Of a DNA stretch of 64,000 nucleotides, positions 60,552-64,000 are shown one piece after another. Origin of the DNA: DATBSK01 sp964532485 (lineage in GTDB: Bacteria > Actinomycetota > Acidimicrobiia > IMCC26256 > PALSA-555); contig CAZHKE010000013.1 in NCBI GenBank assembly GCA_964532485.1, forward strand, positions 1 to 64,000, given 5' to 3'. The notes beneath the pieces are model-generated. The model was not told the DNA's origin. It ran no database searches and worked only from the letters and a program-made list of their open reading frames with translations. Numbering within the stretch: the stretch's first letter is position 1; every line of letters starts with the position of its first letter. The position numbers were made by a program, and so were the translations under genes.

Positions 60552-61397
60552 ATGGCAGGACGCATGGGCGGCCGCGGCGAGCGCCGAATGGACGGCAAGG
60601 TCGCGATCGTGACCGGGTCGACGCGCGGCATCGGACGGGCTACGGCGGTGCGGTTCGCCGAAGAGGGCGCGGCGGTGATCGTGACCGGGCGCACCGAGGA
60701 CGCAGGCCGCGAGGCGGAGCAGGAGATCCGCGACGCGGGCGGCGAAGCGACGTTCGTGCGCACCGACCTCGCGAACGAGAGCGACGTCGTCGCGATGGTC
60801 GCCGCTGCGGTCGACCGCTACGGCAAGGTCACCACGCTGGTCAACAATGCCGCGCCTACCGAGCTCATGGGACCCGGTCAGCTCGACCGGCGCGTGACCG
60901 AGCTCGAGAACGACGCGTGGGACTCGATCATGCTCGTCGCGCTCAAGGCGGTGGTGTGGGCGTGCAAGCACTCGATCCCCGAGATGACGAAGGCGGGTGG
61001 CGGTGCGATCGTCAACATCTCCTCGGCCGCGTCGTTGCTCGGCACGCCCGGCCTCGACACCTACACGGCGGCGAAGGGCGCGCTGAACACGCTCACGCGG
61101 TCGATGGCCGTCGAGTACGCGCCCGACGGCATCCGCTCCAACTGCATCGTCTCCGGGATGGTCCTGACGAGCGAGGGCGCGTTCAAGATGATGGAGGATC
61201 CGGTGATCGGAGGCGCAACGAAGGCGATGCACCTGACCCGCCTCGGCCTGCCGATCGACATCGCCAACGCCGCGCTGTTCCTCGCGTCCGACGAGTCGGC
61301 GTTCGTCACTGGTGCGGTGATCCCCGTCGACGGCGGAGTCACCGCGCGCATGCCGGTGCCCGACATCTCCGCGTCAGACATCGACCTGGGCGGCTGA
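60552..61397 (+). CDS. short-chain dehydrogenase/reductase
   Basis: 281 residues. KVAIVTGSTRGIGRATAVRFAEEGAAVIVTGR, TTLVNNAAPTELM, AIVNISSAASLLGTPGLDTYTAAKGALNTLTRSMAVEYAPDGIRSNCIVSG (catalytic Ser, Tyr, Lys) and SAFVTGAVIPVDGG make a classical SDR. ATG 60552 taken because of the -10; ATG 60588 (MDGKVAIV) is where homology starts. NAD(P)-dependent alcohol or 3-hydroxyacyl oxidation is likely. Confidence 0.9.
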   Translation: MAGRMGGRGERRMDGKVAIVTGSTRGIGRATAVRFAEEGAAVIVTGRTEDAGREAEQEIRDAGGEATFVRTDLANESDVVAMVAAAVDRYGKVTTLVNNAAPTELMGPGQLDRRVTELENDAWDSIMLVALKAVVWACKHSIPEMTKAGGGAIVNISSAASLLGTPGLDTYTAAKGALNTLTRSMAVEYAPDGIRSNCIVSGMVLTSEGAFKMMEDPVIGGATKAMHLTRLGLPIDIANAALFLASDESAFVTGAVIPVDGGVTARMPVPDISASDIDLGG

Positions 61398-61409
61398 TCC
61401 GGGCCTCGA

Positions 61410-61739
61410 TCAGCTGTCGGCATCACGGGCTCGCGCCAGCGCGTCGTCGAGGCTCATCTCGATGTCGCGGTGGAACGGGATCAGCGGGGTCACGTCCCAG
61501 GTCGCGTAGCGAAACGACGGCAGCGTCGTGAGCATGAGGTGCAGGTCGTCGTTCGACTCGCAGTCGACGACGAAGCACACGCCGAGCGGACCGATGAACA
61601 CGCCACCGCCGTGCACCTTGCCGTCACGCTCCAACGAGGCGAGCAGCTCGAGCGTGTCGTGCGACGCCTGGAGGAACTCCGCCGTCGGCTCGGCGGTCCC
61701 GTCGATCTCTCCGGTCACCAGGAAGAGCACGGCGTGCAC
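61410..61739 (-). CDS. muconolactone isomerase-like small protein
   Basis: 109 residues. GVCFVVDCESNDDLHLMLTTLPSFRYATWDVTPLIPFHRD closely follows the muconolactone delta-isomerase pattern (V.S.DEL...L..LP.F....EVTPL). Ferredoxin-like fold, decameric in the reference enzyme. No beta-ketoadipate genes nearby, so a different lactone or a non-catalytic role is possible. GTG 61739 chosen for distance to the -10; GTG 61748 is in frame. Confidence 0.65.
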   Translation of the reverse strand: MHAVLFLVTGEIDGTAEPTAEFLQASHDTLELLASLERDGKVHGGGVFIGPLGVCFVVDCESNDDLHLMLTTLPSFRYATWDVTPLIPFHRDIEMSLDDALARARDADS

Positions 61740-61749
61740 GATACGCACG

Positions 61750-61756
61750 TAGCCTG
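61750..61756. promoter_or_regulatory. overlapping divergent -10 elements
   Basis: TAGCCT on the plus strand (61750-61755) lies 6 nt before GTG 61762. CAGGCT on the minus strand (61756-61751) lies 11 nt before GTG 61739. Confidence 0.45.
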
Positions 61757-61761
61757 ACCGG

Positions 61762-62574
61762 GTGCATCCGCGGTTGTCGGTGAGCGCGGTGTCGAGCTGG
61801 CGCTGGACCCTCGACGAGGACCTGGCCTTCTGGGCCGACGCCGAGATCGCCCACGTCGGGCTGTCGTTCCGCAAGCTCGAGGACCACGGCATCGATGCGG
61901 CCATCGCTCGGATCCGCGACGCCGGGGTCCGGGTGAGCAACCTCGTCGAGCTGGGATGGTGGGATCTCGCCGAGACCGCGACGTGGCGGACGCAGCAGGA
62001 GCGTCTCGAGCGTGCGGTGGATGTCGCGTCCGACCTCGGTGGCTGCCTCGTGCTCACGACGGGGCCGGCACTCCGCCTCGACTGGGACGATGCCGCCACC
62101 CGCTTCTGCGATGCGCTCGTCCCGGTGCTCGAACGAGCCGCGAGGAGCGACGTCCCGGTGACCGTCGAGCACACCGGGCCCCTGCGCCTCGACCTCAGCT
62201 TCTGCACGTCGTTCACCGACGGCGCCGACCTCGCCCGCCGTGCCGGCATCGGCCTGTGCATGGAGATCAGCTCGTGCTTCGCCGAGCGCGACCTGATCGG
62301 TCGGGTTGCCTCCTCCGCCGACGTGCTCGAGCACGTGCAGGTCAGCGACTTCGTGATCGGGAGCCTGTGCACGCCCGACCGGGCGGTGCCCGGCGACGGC
62401 GACATCCCGCTCGAACGCATCGTGGGTGCGCTGTTGGGTGCCGGGTACCCGGGTGCCTTCGAGCTCGAGCTCGTCGGTCCGCGGATCGAGGACGAGGGCT
62501 ACCGGTCCGCGATCTCGCGCTCGGTCGAGCGCCTCGATCTCCTGTTGAGCCGGCTCGATGCTCAGCGCGCGTAG
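61762..62574 (+). CDS. sugar-phosphate isomerase/epimerase family TIM barrel
   Basis: 270 residues, xylose-isomerase-like AP endonuclease 2 fold. LSVSAVSSWRWTLDEDLAFWADAEIAHVGLSFRKLEDHG, VSNLVELGWWDL, GGCLVLTTGPA, VTVEHTGPLRLDLSFC (metal Glu), CMEISSCFAE, HVQVSDFVIG and GAFELELVGPRIEDEGY (second Glu) mark the metal site. Substrate unknown. Its end overlaps the convergent monooxygenase gene by 13 nt. Confidence 0.83.
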   Translation: MHPRLSVSAVSSWRWTLDEDLAFWADAEIAHVGLSFRKLEDHGIDAAIARIRDAGVRVSNLVELGWWDLAETATWRTQQERLERAVDVASDLGGCLVLTTGPALRLDWDDAATRFCDALVPVLERAARSDVPVTVEHTGPLRLDLSFCTSFTDGADLARRAGIGLCMEISSCFAERDLIGRVASSADVLEHVQVSDFVIGSLCTPDRAVPGDGDIPLERIVGALLGAGYPGAFELELVGPRIEDEGYRSAISRSVERLDLLLSRLDAQRA

Positions 62575-62849
62575 ACGACCTCGGGTGGTTCGGCCAGCAC
62601 GTCGGTGAGCTGCTCCTGTGCGACGCGCACCGCGTCGGTCGCGCGGTGAGCCGTGAGGGCGTCGTCGTCGGTGAAGACCTCGTAACCGAGCACGACGTCG
62701 GGTTCGTCGCGCGCGGCGTGCACGACGAACATGTCGTTCCCGGGCTCGGCGCGCGTCGCCACCGCCAGCGCTTCGAGGATGGCGAGCAGCTCGTTCCCTC
62801 GACCGGGGGCCGCGGTGAGGCGAGTGAAGATCACGACCGGCGTGGCCAC
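62562..62849 (-). CDS. antibiotic biosynthesis monooxygenase (ABM) domain protein
   Basis: 95 residues. TPVVIFTRLTAAPGRGNELLAILEALAVATRAEPGNDMFVVHAARDEPDVVLGYEVFTDDDALTAHRATDAV is a complete ABM domain with the E.F/HR signature. Cofactor-free oxygenases or heme/quinone handling proteins share the fold. GTG 6 nt after TAGGAT. Located just downstream of the flavoprotein gene on the same strand. Confidence 0.88.
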   Translation of the reverse strand: MATPVVIFTRLTAAPGRGNELLAILEALAVATRAEPGNDMFVVHAARDEPDVVLGYEVFTDDDALTAHRATDAVRVAQEQLTDVLAEPPEVVYAR

Positions 62850-62855
62850 CGCCCG

Positions 62856-62861
62856 ATCCTA
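62856..62861 (-). promoter_or_regulatory. -10 element for the ABM gene
   Basis: TAGGAT, 6 nt before the GTG. Confidence 0.5.
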
Positions 62862-62868
62862 CGTACCG

Positions 62869-64000
62869 TCACCCCCGGGCCGCCGCGAACGCGCCCGGCC
62901 CGTCGAAGACGTCACGCCGCCAGCGATCGGGGGTCAGCAGCAGCGCCCGTGGGTAGTCCTCGAACATCCAGCGGGCGAAGCTGCGGCGCGTCCAGTCCGT
63001 GAGCCCGGCGGCGCGGATCGCCGCCCGCGCTCCCGACGGGTTGGCGAGCACGCGTTGCAGGAATGCCGCGAAGCGCAGGTCGCGTCCGAGCGTGCGCTCG
63101 ACGCTGCGGCGGTACCGGCGCCCGACCCGCGCGGCGTCGCCCCCGCGCGCGATCGCCTCGGACGCGAGGATCCCGGTCTCCAACGCCTGGGCGATGCCCT
63201 CGCCCGTCATCGGGTCGACGACGCTCGCCGCGTCGCCCACGTAGAGCACGCGGTCGTCGACGAGTCGAGCCGGGTCGAACGTGGTGGGGATCGGCCACGC
63301 GCGGTGGGATGCCTCGGCCGTCGCGTTCGGGCCCAGGACGCGCCGCAGTGCCGGGCGCGCCAGGACGTCGGGCCAGAGCACCTTGAGGTCCTTCCCGCTG
63401 ACGCCCGGCGTCCGCAGCACGCCGAACCCCACGTTGGCGCGCCCGCCCGGCAGCGGGAACACCCACGCGTACCCGGGCAGGAGGTCCTCCTCGAACAGCA
63501 CCCACTGGCGTGCGTCGTCGACCCCGTCGAAGTACTGGCGGACCGCGTGCCACGTCCCGAGGTCGGCCGGAGCACCCGGCTCGCACAGGCGGCGAACGGC
63601 CGACCAGTGGCCGTCGGCTCCGATCAGGTGTGCCGCGTGGATCTCCTCGTCGCCGACGACGGCGCGCACGCCCTCGGCGGACTGTGCAAGCGACGACAGC
63701 GCCGCGCCGGCACGTACGTCGATGCCGCGGCCGTGCGCGGTGCGCACGAGGGCGTCGTCGAGCTCCAGGCGCGACACGACCGCCGAGTGCATGCCCGTCT
63801 CCGGGAGCGGCAGCGAGACCTCCCGGCCGCTCGGTGACACCAGCACCGTCTCGCGCACGGTGACGGTGCCGTCGAGGTCGGGGATCTCGACGCCGAGGTG
63901 CTCGAGCAGCCGCAGCGCCTGGGCGGTGAGTCCGTCGCCGCAGGTCTTGTCGCGCGGGAACGAGGCCCTGTCGACGAGCAGCGTGCGCAGGCCCCGCTCG
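62869..64000 (-). CDS. geranylgeranyl reductase-family FAD oxidoreductase, N-terminus outside window
   Basis: 377 residues visible; the frame is open to the window end, beyond the internal Met at 63858. It begins LLVDRASFPRDKTCGDGLTAQAL, the signature after the FAD Rossmann strand. HLIGADGHWSAVRR, DLYVGDAASVVDPMTGEGIAQALETG-type motif (read as VLYVGDAASVVDPMTGEGIA) and a helical end follow. The GxGxxG start lies off the edge. Such enzymes saturate isoprenoid chains or oxidise small molecules; the substrate is not known. Confidence 0.87.
   Translation of the reverse strand, partial: ERGLRTLLVDRASFPRDKTCGDGLTAQALRLLEHLGVEIPDLDGTVTVRETVLVSPSGREVSLPLPETGMHSAVVSRLELDDALVRTAHGRGIDVRAGAALSSLAQSAEGVRAVVGDEEIHAAHLIGADGHWSAVRRLCEPGAPADLGTWHAVRQYFDGVDDARQWVLFEEDLLPGYAWVFPLPGGRANVGFGVLRTPGVSGKDLKVLWPDVLARPALRRVLGPNATAEASHRAWPIPTTFDPARLVDDRVLYVGDAASVVDPMTGEGIAQALETGILASEAIARGGDAARVGRRYRRSVERTLGRDLRFAAFLQRVLANPSGARAAIRAAGLTDWTRRSFARWMFEDYPRALLLTPDRWRRDVFDGPGAFAAARG

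Overview
The window is high-GC DNA (about 70% by eye) with dense, short-spaced genes and many GTG starts. Gene content points to an actinobacterium outside the classical mycobacteria and streptomycetes, most likely class Acidimicrobiia, from a draft or metagenome assembly (four N gaps). Supporting genes are mycothiol S-conjugate amidase (mca), coenzyme F420 biosynthesis (cofC) with an F420-dependent LLM oxidoreductase, an imuA'-imuB-dnaE2 mutasome with actinobacterial LexA boxes, several acyl-CoA dehydrogenases and a CaiB-type CoA transferase. The placement is an inference; no rRNA gene is present.

Layout. 1-6.9 kb: 5' part of leuC (minus strand), a hydantoinase pair hyuA-hyuB, a DUF429 protein, greA and an EamA transporter. 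6.9-11.4 kb: a branched-chain amino acid operon leuB-ilvE-cimA preceded by a promoter, a leaderless leader peptide with Ile-Val-Ile codons and a terminator, which together look like a transcription attenuator. 11.4-17 kb: acyl-CoA dehydrogenase, gltX behind a seven-codon upstream ORF, tRNA-Gln and tRNA-Glu, HU and a separate Lys/Arg-rich tail gene. 16.2-21.7 kb: PIG-L deacetylase, cofC, plsC-gpsA and a class III adenylate cyclase broken by three single-base frameshifts. 21.7-27.3 kb: GH38 alpha-mannosidase, a HAD phosphatase, an RpiB-like isomerase, RNase HII and an Nfu-like protein.

27.4-33.6 kb is an SOS mutagenesis locus: imuA'-imuB and dnaE2 each have their own LexA box, with a minus-strand zinc-ribbon gene between them. 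33.6-40.3 kb is a cation-transport island: a two-domain MgtE/SLC41-like transporter, a duplicated PhoU-TrkA_C protein, a CtpE-like P-type ATPase, a VIT-family protein and CorA. 40.3-55.3 kb holds acyl-CoA dehydrogenase, an intact adenylate cyclase, a secreted TAP-type hydrolase, mca, an SCP2 protein, a thiolase-YdjC-GNAT operon, lipoprotein and secreted proteins, a PAP2 phosphatase, a RecB-type Fe-S nuclease and an F420 LLM enzyme. 55.3-64 kb contains an array of a 56-bp hairpin repeat leading directly into the caiB start. A single diverged copy of the repeat lies in frame near the start of another gene at 59.2 kb. Short-chain dehydrogenases, a sugar-phosphate isomerase/epimerase family protein and a geranylgeranyl-reductase-like flavoprotein follow.

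A feature running through the window is leaderless initiation. About thirty genes that begin a transcription unit have a TAnnnT-like -10 hexamer 6-11 nt before the start codon and no Shine-Dalgarno sequence, while internal operon genes use SD sequences or ATGA/GTGA stop-start overlaps. In three divergent pairs the two opposing -10 hexamers overlap each other.
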